Position numbers and translations under genes: made by a program. The notes beneath the pieces are model-generated. The model was not told the origin of the DNA and made no database searches. It was given only the letters and a program-made list of their open reading frames with translations. Shown here in pieces: positions 52,093 through 60,135 of a DNA stretch of 64,000 bases. The stretch is from Saccharopolyspora rosea (GTDB taxonomy: Bacteria > Actinomycetota > Actinomycetes > Mycobacteriales > Pseudonocardiaceae), in the NCBI RefSeq assembly GCF_025643595.1, contig NZ_CP102826.1:4092001-4156000 (forward strand), read 5' to 3'. The first letter of the stretch is position 1. Each line of letters starts with the position of its first letter.

Positions 52093-53823
52093 TCAGCGGG
52101 CCAGTGCGATCTGGACGACGCGGACGACGACCATGCCGACCGCGACCACGAGGTAGGCGCGCAGCACGGTCAACCCCAGCCGCCTGCCGATGCCCAGCTC
52201 GGGACGCCGGAGCAGCGCCAGCGGGGGCATCCGCCAGGTGGCGCGGCGCTCGCGGTCCCGGCGCACCTCCCCGGTCTCCGGCGGGTGGCGGTGCCGGTGC
52301 ACGGCCACCGCGACCGCGACGGCCACGGCCAGCACCGTTCCGGTGAGCAGGACGGTCACGATCGCGGTGCTGCTGATGCCGGGGAACACCACGCTCGCCG
52401 TGAGGATCGTCGACAGCATCACCAGCACGGCGATCACGGCGGAGGTGAACACGTTGCGCCCGCGCCCGTTGACCCACGGCCCCAGCACTTCCCGGTCGTT
52501 GCACAGCAGCAGGAGGAACACCGACGCCGACGGCAGCAGCACGCCGGCCAGGGTCTGCACGCCCTCGGTCAGCAGCCCCAGGGGACTTCCCGGGACGACC
52601 ACGACGACCGCCGAGACCGCCAGCACCCCGGCGAACACGGCGTAGAAGCCCTTGGCCTCCCGGATGTTGCGGTGCAGGGAGTGCCGCAGGCCGAGCACGT
52701 CGCCGATCGCGTAAGCGGTGGACAGGCTCACCGCCGCAGCGCCGATGATGCTGGCGTCGATCAGCGCCAGCGCGAACAGCACCCCGGCGGTGGCGCCGAC
52801 GTACCGGCCCAGGCCGGCAGCCACCCCGCCCGCGTCGGTGAACTGCCCGAACTCCGGCTGACCGGCGAACGCCGCGGCGGTGAACGCCATCATCGCCGCG
52901 GCGCCGACGACCACGACGACCAGCCCGATCCACAGGTCCGCCTTCTCGTAGCCGATGAACCGCGGGGTGATGCGCTTGTCGATCACGTAGGACTGCTGGA
53001 AGAACAGCTGCCAGGGCGCGACCGTGGTGCCCACGATCGCGATGATCAGCAGCATCACCGTGGACAGCTCCGCGCCGCCCGGCAGCGCGGGCACCACGAA
53101 GTCGCGCGCGACCTGGCCGAGCGGCGGGTGCGACAGCACCACGATCGGCACCAGCAGCAGGCTCCCGGCCACCAGCGCCAGGCAGACCCGTTCGAAGCGC
53201 CGGAACGAACCGGTGCTCGCCGCGGCGATCACCACGGCGGCCGACACCAGCACCCCGGGCACCCTCGGCAGCCCGAGGTAGGACAGCCCCAGGCTCACGC
53301 CGATGAACTCGGTGACGATCGTCAGCGCGTTGAGCAGGAACAGGTCGATCACGCTGAACGCGCCCCAGAACCTGCCGAACCGCTCCAGGATCAGCCGCGC
53401 GTGCCCGACGCCGGTCACGGCTCCGAGGCGCAGCACCATCTCCTGGTTCACGTACAACACGGGCACCAGCAGCAACAGCGTCCACAGCAGCGTGGTGCCG
53501 TAGTTCTGCCCGGCCTGGGTGTAGGTGCCGAACGCACCGGCGTCGTTGTCCCCCACCATCACGATCAGCCCGGGACCGACGATGGCGATGAGCGTCTTCA
53601 GCCGCGCCGACAGGCCCGCGCGCGGACCGACGTCCTCGCGGCGGATGGTGCCCAGCGCGCCCAGGATGTCGCCGGTGTGCGCCTCGTCCAGCACCGCCGT
53701 CCGCGCGGGGCTCTCGGCGCGGCGGTCCGGTGGGCGGGGCGCGCCCGGTCGGCCCGGCGGCGGGGCTCCGCTGCGGGGACGGTCGCGCTCGGGTTCGTCC
53801 GCGTGGGAACTGTTGTCGGTCAT
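52093..53823 (-). CDS. SLC11/NRAMP-related divalent metal transporter (probable Mg2+ type)
   Basis: 576 residues: about 70 disordered residues rich in Pro/Arg, then 11 or so membrane segments. TM1 reads GPGLIVMVGDNDAGAFGTYTQAG where true NRAMPs have DPGN, and TM6 reads VGTTVAPWQLFFQQS where they have MPH. The TM6 methionine that selects transition metals is replaced by Ala269, as I recall for NRAMP-related Mg2+ transporters (NRMT). The paired MgtE-N/CBS protein supports Mg2+. ATG behind GGGAGGGA; the frame is open 95 codons further upstream. Confidence 0.88.
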   Translation of the reverse strand: MTDNSSHADEPERDRPRSGAPPPGRPGAPRPPDRRAESPARTAVLDEAHTGDILGALGTIRREDVGPRAGLSARLKTLIAIVGPGLIVMVGDNDAGAFGTYTQAGQNYGTTLLWTLLLLVPVLYVNQEMVLRLGAVTGVGHARLILERFGRFWGAFSVIDLFLLNALTIVTEFIGVSLGLSYLGLPRVPGVLVSAAVVIAAASTGSFRRFERVCLALVAGSLLLVPIVVLSHPPLGQVARDFVVPALPGGAELSTVMLLIIAIVGTTVAPWQLFFQQSYVIDKRITPRFIGYEKADLWIGLVVVVVGAAAMMAFTAAAFAGQPEFGQFTDAGGVAAGLGRYVGATAGVLFALALIDASIIGAAAVSLSTAYAIGDVLGLRHSLHRNIREAKGFYAVFAGVLAVSAVVVVVPGSPLGLLTEGVQTLAGVLLPSASVFLLLLCNDREVLGPWVNGRGRNVFTSAVIAVLVMLSTILTASVVFPGISSTAIVTVLLTGTVLAVAVAVAVAVHRHRHPPETGEVRRDRERRATWRMPPLALLRRPELGIGRRLGLTVLRAYLVVAVGMVVVRVVQIALAR

Positions 53824-53987
53824 GACGCCGTCCCTCCCGTCCGGGGCGGACTGCCCGTGCCCGACCTCGCCGATCGTGCCGAAGGGTTCGCCGGGCGAGC
53901 CGCCTTCGCGGCCCGGGGGTGCGTCGAATGCCGGATCCGCCCCGCCGAGCGCCGACCCCGTCCCGGTGCGGGGAACGGACGCGTCGT

Positions 53988-54047
53988 TCAGCGGTCGGTG
54001 CGCGCCAGCGGGCCGGGGCGCTCCGACCATCGACAGCCGGGTCTCAT
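53988..54047 (-). CDS. Possible 19-residue leader peptide upstream of the metal transporter
   Basis: ATG with excellent ribosome site GAGGAGGTGG at six-base spacing, encoding MRPGCRWSERPGPLARTDR and a TGA stop, inside a leader of about 270 nt after a good promoter. Three prolines among 19 residues recall proline-sensing leader peptides of Mg2+ transporter genes such as mgtL. It is out of frame with the transporter extension. Confidence 0.4.
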   Translation of the reverse strand: MRPGCRWSERPGPLARTDR

Positions 54048-54101
54048 CCGCCACCTCCTCGCCGTGCGTGCACGCGTGGCGCGGACACCGCGCGCAACCG
54101 G

Positions 54102-54130
54102 AGTACACGTCCCCCGGCCCGGCCTGTCAA
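54102..54130 (-). promoter_or_regulatory. Promoter TTGACA-17-TGTACT of the metal transporter operon
   Basis: Consensus -35 TTGACA (54130-54125) and -10 TGTACT (54107-54102), exact 17-bp spacer. Start expected near 54095, giving a long leader before the transporter ATG. The remaining sequence of the 387-bp transporter-tatB gap is GC-rich; apart from the leader ORF I see nothing defined in it. Confidence 0.65.
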
Positions 54131-54210
54131 CCGGACCTGCGTCGGCCACCCCGAGGCTTCCGAGCTGCGATAACGGCGGTACCGTGGTGGTCCCACAGCG
54201 TCATCCGGAG

Positions 54211-54564
54211 ATGGTCAGCGTGAGCCTGGAACACCTCGCCATCCTGCTCGTCGCGGGGTTCTTCATCCTCGGACCGGAGCGGCTGCCGCACGCCGCCGCG
54301 TGGGCCGGTCGCGCCCTGCGGGAGGTGCGCGCGTACGCCGCCGACGCGCAGCAGCGGCTCAGCGACGACCTCGGCGACGACTACCGCCGGCTGCGGGAGC
54401 CGCTCCAGCAGCTCAACGCGCTGCGCGGGTTCGACCCGCGCCGCGCGGCCACCGAGTACCTGCTCGGCGCGGACGACCAGCGCCCGGCCCCGCACGGCGG
54501 TCCCCCGGCCGCCCCGCCGCCGGAACCCGGTCAGCCCTCCCCCTTCGACGCGGAAGCCACCTGA
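54211..54564 (+). CDS. tatB: Sec-independent protein translocase subunit TatB
   Basis: 117 residues. One N-terminal membrane helix (LEHLAILLVAGFFILGPERLP, with the Gly-Pro-Glu hinge of TatB), an amphipathic helix (AAAWAGRALREVRAYAADAQQRL) and a Pro-rich hydrophilic tail. Should partner TatC in twin-arginine export; tatC is not here. ATG at 54211 or GTG three codons later, which has better spacing from CCGGAG. Confidence 0.9.
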   Translation: MVSVSLEHLAILLVAGFFILGPERLPHAAAWAGRALREVRAYAADAQQRLSDDLGDDYRRLREPLQQLNALRGFDPRRAATEYLLGADDQRPAPHGGPPAAPPPEPGQPSPFDAEAT

Positions 54565-54567
54565 GCT

Positions 54568-54805
54568 CAGAGCCTGTCTTTGAACTCGTTTTGCGTGGCG
54601 GTGCCGGTGGCGGAACCTCAGCGGCCGTCTCGACTCCGGGAGCCCCGACTCATGTATGCCCAATACACCACGTCGGGGCTGTCCTCGCGAGCCGACCGCT
54701 GAGAACCCGCGGCGGTGCAAGCTGCAAGACCACTCACCGAAAGAGAAAGCGGCTGGCGCCGCTTGCCACACCCCTTTCCGGGAGCAGGTTCAAAGACAGG
54801 CTCTG
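54568..54805. repeat. Full-length convergent-junction repeat, MITE-like, 18-bp terminal inverted repeats
   Basis: 238 bp bounded by CAGAGCCTGTCTTTGAAC and its perfect reverse complement. Internally, read on the minus strand: the hairpin AAGCGGC-GCCA-GCCGCTT with a TTTCTCTTT tail, a GCACCGCCGCGGGTTC module, a CGCGAGGACAGCCCCGACG module, CCGCTGAGGTTCCGCCACCGGCACCGCC and the end. No ORF of note; no clear target-site duplication. Starts 3 bp after the tatB stop codon. Confidence 0.85.
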
Positions 54806-55005
54806 TGAGAACCCCGCGCCGCGGCCACACCGCAAGCCCCCGGGTCGGGTGCGCCCACCGGAGCGCGATCATCGCGCGCGGACCGGCGGTTCCGGGGGCG
54901 GCGCGGGCCGCAGGCCACCAGGAGCACCAGTCCCACCGTTCCGACGCACCAGTGGCCGTCCAGCACGCAGACGACGCAGAGGAACCCCCACAACGCGACA
55001 GCCAC
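54790..55005 (-). CDS. Possible small cysteine-containing membrane protein (71 aa)
   Basis: GTG start with TATGCT six bases upstream, as in leaderless genes. N-terminal half is one long hydrophobic hairpin with five cysteines (MAVALWGFLCVVCVLDGHWC, then VGTVGLVLLVACG); the rest is Arg/Pro-rich and runs into the end of the repeat, which supplies the stop. The C-terminus may therefore be altered. No family recognised. Confidence 0.4.
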   Translation of the reverse strand: MAVALWGFLCVVCVLDGHWCVGTVGLVLLVACGPRRPRNRRSARDDRAPVGAPDPGACGVAAARGSHRACL

Positions 55006-55089
55006 GCGGGCAGCATACGCCCGGGCACCGACAGAACCGGTGCATCGCGGGTGAATCGCACGCGACGAACGTCGGCCGCGGTGAACATC

Positions 55090-55710
55090 TCACGGTGACA
55101 CCGACGTCCGCAGCGTCCCCTCCCGCTCGACGCCGCCTGCCGCCCCACCTCGACTGTCCAATGCGGACACGATCTCCGGTTCGCCGACCGCGGCGCGCCG
55201 CAGGACCGCCGCCCTGTGGAGCAAGCCGCCCAGCACCGCACCGGCGGTGTTGAGCAGCACATCGTCGGTGGACGTCGTGCGGCCGACGACGAACAGGTAC
55301 TGGGACAGCTCGATGCCGACCGAGATCAGCAGTCCGGCCAGCGCGATCTTCGGGACGCTGTCCAGCGGGCGGACGCGCAGCGGCGCCAGCGCCGCCAGCG
55401 GCAGCAGGAGAACGCCGTTGCCGACCAACTGCATCCACGGCAGCAGGTCGTCGGCGGACCCCAGCGCCTGCAGGAGGTCGGCGCCGGGTTCGAGCTCCAC
55501 CGCCGTCCGGCACTGCGGTTGCGGGGAGAACACGAGATAGGCCACGCACAGCCCGGAATACACCAGAGCGGCGTCGACGGCCGCTTCGCGGGTGCTCGCA
55601 CCGATCGTCGCATTACGAGCGCGCCACGCACCCGAAACGAGGAGAACGACCAAGAAGACCGGGAGGAAAATTCTGGTGACGCGGAGGAAATCGTCCAGGA
55701 GTTGTTCCAT
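55090..55710 (-). CDS. VanZ family protein
   Basis: 206 residues, four or five membrane segments with the VanZ hallmarks WMQLVGNGVLLLPLAALAPLRV and LLISVGIELSQYLFVVGRTTSTDDVLLNTAGAVLGG. Unlike the earlier VanZ protein it lacks an RDD domain. Function unknown; the name comes from teicoplanin resistance clusters. ATG behind GAGGT at long spacing. Confidence 0.88.
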   Translation of the reverse strand: MEQLLDDFLRVTRIFLPVFLVVLLVSGAWRARNATIGASTREAAVDAALVYSGLCVAYLVFSPQPQCRTAVELEPGADLLQALGSADDLLPWMQLVGNGVLLLPLAALAPLRVRPLDSVPKIALAGLLISVGIELSQYLFVVGRTTSTDDVLLNTAGAVLGGLLHRAAVLRRAAVGEPEIVSALDSRGGAAGGVEREGTLRTSVSP

Positions 55711-56085
55711 GATCGCACGACCTCGTGAGCACACCGGTTCTGCTGGGGAGGGTTGCTGTCCGCACCGATCCGAGTCGCGCGGAATGGAATGGTGTCGACC
55801 TCGGCGTTGATCACCACGCTAACGCACGGTTCGACGACACCGCCGAAAACTGGCGACTATCCGCCAGAACCAATTGCCCTGCGGGAAAAATGTCAATCGG
55901 CATTGCCGTTTTCCCGGTCGCGCGAACAATTTTCACCGCCCGCCGCGGCAGTGGAACCCGCCCGGCGGGCGCCGAGCACGAGGTGGCCGTCTTGATCGAA
56001 ACGTGCTTGACGCGCCGGGTGCCGTTGCGCAGGCTGGCAGCGCTCCGCCGAACGGGCGAGCGACGTGTCGTCACCGGAGGTTCGC
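55711..56085. other. Divergent intergenic region VanZ / MFS
   Basis: 375 bp with no gene. Contains two hairpins, CTGGCG-N6-CGCCAG (55850-55867) and CGGGAAAA-N19-TTTTCCCG (55882-55916), within an AT-richer stretch. On the plus strand, TTGACG-17-CAGGCT around 56010-56040 could be a weak promoter for the MFS gene. Confidence 0.5.
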
Positions 56086-57459
56086 GTGTCCGAGCAGCAC
56101 GCGCCGCCGAGCCCGAACGGCTCGGTGGCCGGCCGGTTGAACCGGCTGCCGATCACCTCGGCCCACCGCCGCGCCACGCTCGTGGTCGGCCTCGGCTTCT
56201 TCTTCGACCTCTACGAGGTGTTCCTGGCCAGCGTGCTGTCGGTGGTGCTGGTCGACGACTTCGGGGTGTCCCGGGAGCAGTTGCCGGTGCTGATCTCCTC
56301 GGCGTGGATCGGGGCCTTCGTCGGCGCCATCGGGTTGTCCCGGCTCGGCGACCGGTTCGGGCGGCGCACCGCGTTCCTGGTCACGCTGGGCGTGTACTCG
56401 GTGTTCTCGCTCGTCGGCGCGTTCAGCACCTCGCTGGGGATGCTGGTGATCACCCGGTTCGTCGCCGGGCTCGGGATCGGCGCGGAACTCCCGCTGGGTT
56501 CGGCGTACCTGGCCGACCTGATGCCCGCCCGGGTGCGGGGGCGCCGCATCGCCATCGCGTTCACGTTCGGCTTCTGCGGCATCCCGGTGGTCGGGCTGCT
56601 GGCCCGCCTGCTCACGCCGCACGCCCCGCTGGGCGTGGCGGGGTGGCGCTGGTTGATGGTGATCGGGTCGCTGGGCGCGGTGATCATCTGGTTCCTGCGC
56701 CGGAACCTGCCGGAGTCCCCGCGCTGGCTGGAGTCGGTGGGCAGGCGCGACGAGGCGCGGCAGCTGGTCGCCGACCTGGAGCGCACCGCGGTCGCCGAGC
56801 ACGGCCGGTTGCCGGAACCCGAGCGCGAGTCCGAAGCCGCGGCGGGCCGGGTCCCGCTGCGGGTGCTGTTCACCGGCCGGTGGCGGCGGCGCACCGCGAT
56901 GCTGTGGATCTTCCAGACCGTGCAGACCGTCGGCTACTACGGGTTCGGCTCGCTGGTACCGCTGATCCTCACGGCGAAGGGGTATTCGACGGCGTCGTCG
57001 CTGGCGTTCACCGCCGCGACCTACCTGGGCTACCCGATCGGCTCGGCGCTGTCGATCCCGGTGATGGAGCGGGTGGACCGCAAGTGGCTGGTCGTCGGCT
57101 CGGCGGGCGGGATGGTCGTGCTGGGCCTGGCGTTCGGCAACTCCTCGACACCGGCGGCGATCCTGGCGTTCGGCTTCGCCTACACCGTGGCGAGCAACTT
57201 CTTCTCCAACGGCTTCCACGCCTACGAGGTGGAGCTGTACCCGACGCAGGTGCGCGCCACCGCCGCCGGAACGGCCTACTCGCTGAGCCGCCTCACCACG
57301 GCCCTGATGCCGTTCGTCCTGGTCCCGCTGCTGCACCGGGCGGGCCCGGGCACGGTGTTCGCGGTCGTGGTGATCGCGATGCTGGTGGTGATCGCCGACG
57401 TCGCGATCCTCGGCCCACGCACCACAGGACGCACCCTGGAGACCATCAACGAGGACTAG
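56086..57459 (+). CDS. MFS transporter, metabolite:H+ symporter type
   Basis: 457 residues, 12 segments. LGFFFDLYEVFLASVLSVVL opens TM1 with the Asp of the acid:H+ and sugar porter lineages; RLGDRFGRRTAFLVT is motif A; PESPRWLESVGRRDEA and YPTQVRATAAGTAYSLSRL are typical of these families. Substrate probably a small organic acid or aromatic compound. GTG start behind CCGGAGGTTCGC; seven codons earlier another GTG lacks a site. Lies next to the steroid cluster but separated by a repeat. Confidence 0.87.
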   Translation: MSEQHAPPSPNGSVAGRLNRLPITSAHRRATLVVGLGFFFDLYEVFLASVLSVVLVDDFGVSREQLPVLISSAWIGAFVGAIGLSRLGDRFGRRTAFLVTLGVYSVFSLVGAFSTSLGMLVITRFVAGLGIGAELPLGSAYLADLMPARVRGRRIAIAFTFGFCGIPVVGLLARLLTPHAPLGVAGWRWLMVIGSLGAVIIWFLRRNLPESPRWLESVGRRDEARQLVADLERTAVAEHGRLPEPERESEAAAGRVPLRVLFTGRWRRRTAMLWIFQTVQTVGYYGFGSLVPLILTAKGYSTASSLAFTAATYLGYPIGSALSIPVMERVDRKWLVVGSAGGMVVLGLAFGNSSTPAAILAFGFAYTVASNFFSNGFHAYEVELYPTQVRATAAGTAYSLSRLTTALMPFVLVPLLHRAGPGTVFAVVVIAMLVVIADVAILGPRTTGRTLETINED

Positions 57460-57461
57460 TG

Positions 57462-57590
57462 TTTCGGAAGTGCTTTGCGTGGCGGTGCCGGTGGCGGAAC
57501 CTCAGCGGCCCGCCCGTCACCCGACCACCACCCCCCACGGAGGCGCTGCGCGCCACAGCCACACCGGCTCCGGGAGCCCCGACATCATGT
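57462..57590. repeat. Convergent-junction repeat, inverted orientation
   Basis: Same module order as the copy after the TauE gene: AGTGCTTTGCGTGGCGGTGCCGG, GGAACCTCAGCGG, CCCGCCCGTCACCCGACC, GGAGGCGCTGCGCGCC and GGCTCCGGGAGCCCCGAC. The TetR stop codon lies in its last bases. The terminal GCCTGTC end is eroded. Confidence 0.78.
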
Positions 57591-58199
57591 AGCCCCCTCC
57601 TGCCGGGCCCGCACGAGCACTCGGCAGGCCAGGCGCAGGTCGGATTCGGCTTCCGGGCGGGAAGTCCGACCGTTCAAAGTGGACGTCAGAAGTCCGTACC
57701 AGCACTGGACGAGCAGCCGCACCAGCGCCACGTCCCGCGCGGTCGGCCGGTCCACGCCCAGCGTCGCCAGCAGCAGGTCGTGGACGGTGCGGTCGATGCG
57801 GCCGGCGTCGGCCACCCGCGCGGCGTGCGCCAGGTGCACCGACCGCATCATCGCCAGCGCCAACGCGGGGCGGCGCAACAGGTTCCGGTTCGCGCGCAGC
57901 AGCAGTTCGGACACCGCGTCGTGCGGGCTCCGCGCGGGATCCGGCGGCGGGGTGGCCGCGCGCAGCCGCTCCACCTGGTCGGCCATCACGGCGGTGTACA
58001 GGTGCGTCTTGGACGGGAAGTAGCGGTAGAGCGTACCGATCGCGACCCCGGCGTCCCGCGCCACGTCGATCATCTGGACCCGGTCCAGGCCGCGGTCGGC
58101 CGCGAGATCCGCCGCGGTGCGCAGGATCCGCCGGTACCGCGCCTTCTGCCGGGGTGAGCTGGGCTCGGCGGGCGGCCTGGCGTCGGCGGTTCTCGGCAC
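57585..58199 (-). CDS. TetR family regulator of the steroid cluster (KstR-like)
   Basis: 204 residues. DNA-binding part RILRTAADLAADRGLDRVQMIDVARDAGVAIGTLYRYFPSKTHLYTAVM resembles the KstR lineage. C-terminal half is helical, with LARRPALALAMMRS-like ligand region. Divergent from a KstD-like dehydrogenase, so control of that gene is likely. GTG chosen behind GGGGGAG; the frame opens 15 codons upstream. Its last codons are part of the adjacent repeat. Confidence 0.85.
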   Translation of the reverse strand: MPRTADARPPAEPSSPRQKARYRRILRTAADLAADRGLDRVQMIDVARDAGVAIGTLYRYFPSKTHLYTAVMADQVERLRAATPPPDPARSPHDAVSELLLRANRNLLRRPALALAMMRSVHLAHAARVADAGRIDRTVHDLLLATLGVDRPTARDVALVRLLVQCWYGLLTSTLNGRTSRPEAESDLRLACRVLVRARQEGAT

Positions 58200-58350
58200 T
58201 GCTCCCCCACTGGCGGCTCGGGTGCGTCGGGCCGATGGTCGCACCGGTCGGGTCGGCGCGCGCCCGCCCGTTACCGCTCATCGGGATCGGGGCCGCGCGG
58301 CGACGCGGTCTGCGGTTGGCTGGCCGCGTCACCGACCGGGAGGGAACGAC

Positions 58351-59862
58351 GTGCGGGCAGCCGACTGGGACGAGAGCTATGACGTGGTGGTCGTCGGTTC
58401 CGGCGCGGGAGCGCTGACCGGCGCCTACGCCGCGGCCGCGGCGGGACTGCGGACCGCGGTGCTGGAGAAGACCGCCGTGCTCGGCGGCACGTCGGCCTAC
58501 TCCGGCTCGGCGTGCTGGCTGCCGGGCACCGATGTGCAGCGGCGTGCCGGGGTCGACGACTCGGCCGACGCGGCGCGCGACTACCTGCGCGCCCTGCTCG
58601 GCGAGGACACCGCCGACCGGCAGGAGGCGTTCGTGGCGACCGCGGCGGAACTGGTCGCGCTGCTGGAGTCCGACCCGGCGATCGAGTTCGGCTGGCAGCC
58701 GTTCCCGGACTACTTCGCCGCGCCCGGGCGGGTGCCCGGCGGGCGGTCGTTCATGCCGCTGGACCTGCCCGCCGAGCAGCTGGGCGAGCGGGCCGCGCTG
58801 GTGCGCCCACCGGTCGAACGGGACCGGTGCGGACTGGGGCACCCGCCCGGTCCGCTGACCGGCGGGCGGGCGCTGATCGGTCGGCTGCTGCTGGCCTGCA
58901 CCGGCACCGGGCGCTGCGAGATCCGCACCGGCACCGCCGTGGACCGGCTGGTCGTCGAGGACGGCCGGGTCGTCGGGGTGCGGGCGGGCGAGCGCCGCTT
59001 CGCCGCGCGACGCGGCGTGCTGCTGGCCTCGGGCGGCTACGAGCGCAACGCCGCGCTGCGCGACCGCCACGGCGTGCCGGGCAGCGCGGCCTGGTCGATG
59101 GCCCCGGCCGAGACGAACTCGGGGGAACCGTTGGACGCGGCCACCGCGATCGGCGCGGCCACCGATCTGCACGGCGAGGCGTGGTGGTGCCCCGGGCTGG
59201 CCCAGCCGGACGGCGGCGGCGCGTTCACCCTCGGGCTGCGCGGCGGGTTCATCGTCGACGCCGACGGCCGCCGGTTCGCCAACGAGTCGCTGCCCTACGA
59301 CCGGATGGGCCGCGCCCTGGCGGCTGCCCGGCTGCCCGCGCACCTGGTGTTCGACGCGCGTTCCCGCGGCCGGCTGCCCGCGATCGCCATCCCGGACGTG
59401 CCCGCCGAGCAGCACCTCGCGGCCGGGACCTGGCAGCGCGCCGAGTCGCTGACCGAACTCGCCGCGCTGATCGGTGTTCCCGCCGACGCGCTGAGTGCCA
59501 CCGCCGCCCGGTTCAACGCCTTCGCCGCCGAGGGCGTCGACCACGACTTCCACCGCGGCGAGGACGAGTACGACCGCTTCTTCGCCGCGGGCGACGGGCC
59601 CAACCCGTGCCTGGTGCCGGTGGACCGCCCGCCGTTCTACGCCGCCCGCGTGGTCCTCGGCGACCTCGGCACCAAGGGAGGGCTGCGCACCGACACCGCC
59701 GGCCGGGTGCTGCGCGAGGACGGCTCGGCGATCACCGGCCTGTACGCCACGGGCAACACCAGCGCATCCCTGACCGGCGCCGTCTACCCCGGTCCGGGGG
59801 TGCCGATCGGCACCGCCATGGTGTTCGGCTACCGGGCGGCGCGGGACATGGCGGGGCTGTAA
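58351..59862 (+). CDS. kstD: 3-ketosteroid Delta1-dehydrogenase-like flavoprotein
   Basis: 503 residues. FAD motif YDVVVVGSGAGALTGAYAAAAAG, GGTSAYSGSACWLPG, and the C-terminal YATGNTSASLTGAVYPGPGVPIGTAMVFGYRAARDMAG, which in KstD enzymes surrounds the flavin and active-site Tyr/Gly. Slightly shorter than typical KstD (about 510-570). Introduces the C1-C2 double bond in 3-ketosteroids, or acts on a related 3-keto compound. GTG behind GGGAGGGA. Surrounded by HsaA, KshA and HsaC homologues, so a steroid substrate is likely. Confidence 0.82.
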   Translation: MRAADWDESYDVVVVGSGAGALTGAYAAAAAGLRTAVLEKTAVLGGTSAYSGSACWLPGTDVQRRAGVDDSADAARDYLRALLGEDTADRQEAFVATAAELVALLESDPAIEFGWQPFPDYFAAPGRVPGGRSFMPLDLPAEQLGERAALVRPPVERDRCGLGHPPGPLTGGRALIGRLLLACTGTGRCEIRTGTAVDRLVVEDGRVVGVRAGERRFAARRGVLLASGGYERNAALRDRHGVPGSAAWSMAPAETNSGEPLDAATAIGAATDLHGEAWWCPGLAQPDGGGAFTLGLRGGFIVDADGRRFANESLPYDRMGRALAAARLPAHLVFDARSRGRLPAIAIPDVPAEQHLAAGTWQRAESLTELAALIGVPADALSATAARFNAFAAEGVDHDFHRGEDEYDRFFAAGDGPNPCLVPVDRPPFYAARVVLGDLGTKGGLRTDTAGRVLREDGSAITGLYATGNTSASLTGAVYPGPGVPIGTAMVFGYRAARDMAGL

Positions 59863-59864
59863 GC

Positions 59865-60135
59865 CTGGTCCCGGAAGGACACGGCAAGCGGCGTGAGCCG
59901 CTTTCTCTTTCGGTGAGTACGCAAGCAACTTGCACCGCCGCGGGTTCTCCGACAAGCACAGCGGCGCGTCAGCGCCTCCGTGGGGGGTGGGTGGTCGGGC
60001 GACGGGCGGGCGTCTCGCGAGGACAGCCCCTCCGCCGTGTATCGGACATACAAAAGGAGGGGCTCCCACAGCCGAGACGGCCGCTGAGGTTCCGCCACCG
60101 GCACCGCTGCCCGAAACGAGTTCAACAGTTTTCAG
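59865..60135. repeat. Convergent-junction repeat, long copy
   Basis: About 270 bp between the kstD and hsaA stop codons. It has the hairpin module, the GCACCGCCGCGGGTTC module, the CAGCGGCGCGTCAGCGCCTCC and GTCGGGCGACGGGCGGGC modules, the CGTGTATCGGACATACAAAAGGAGGGGCT module and the end GGTTCCGCCACCGGCACCGC-CGAAACGAGTTC. The most complete set of modules in the window, but terminal inverted repeats are eroded. Confidence 0.85.
59886..59910 (+). terminator. Terminator hairpin inside the repeat, after kstD
   Basis: AAGCGGC-GTGA-GCCGCTT followed by TCTCTTT, 24 bases after the kstD stop. Confidence 0.75.

Noticed and set aside
53824-54108. 95-residue N-terminal extension of the SLC11-like transporter
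   Set aside because: No ribosome site at suitable spacing, low-complexity Gly/Pro/Arg content, and a good site GGGAGGGA at the shorter start; the GAGGAGGTGG site fits a different frame better.
51217-54210. Very long plus-strand open frame ahead of tatB
   Set aside because: Antisense to the MgtE-N/CBS and SLC11-like genes; only the last 118 codons (tatB) show protein-like sequence.
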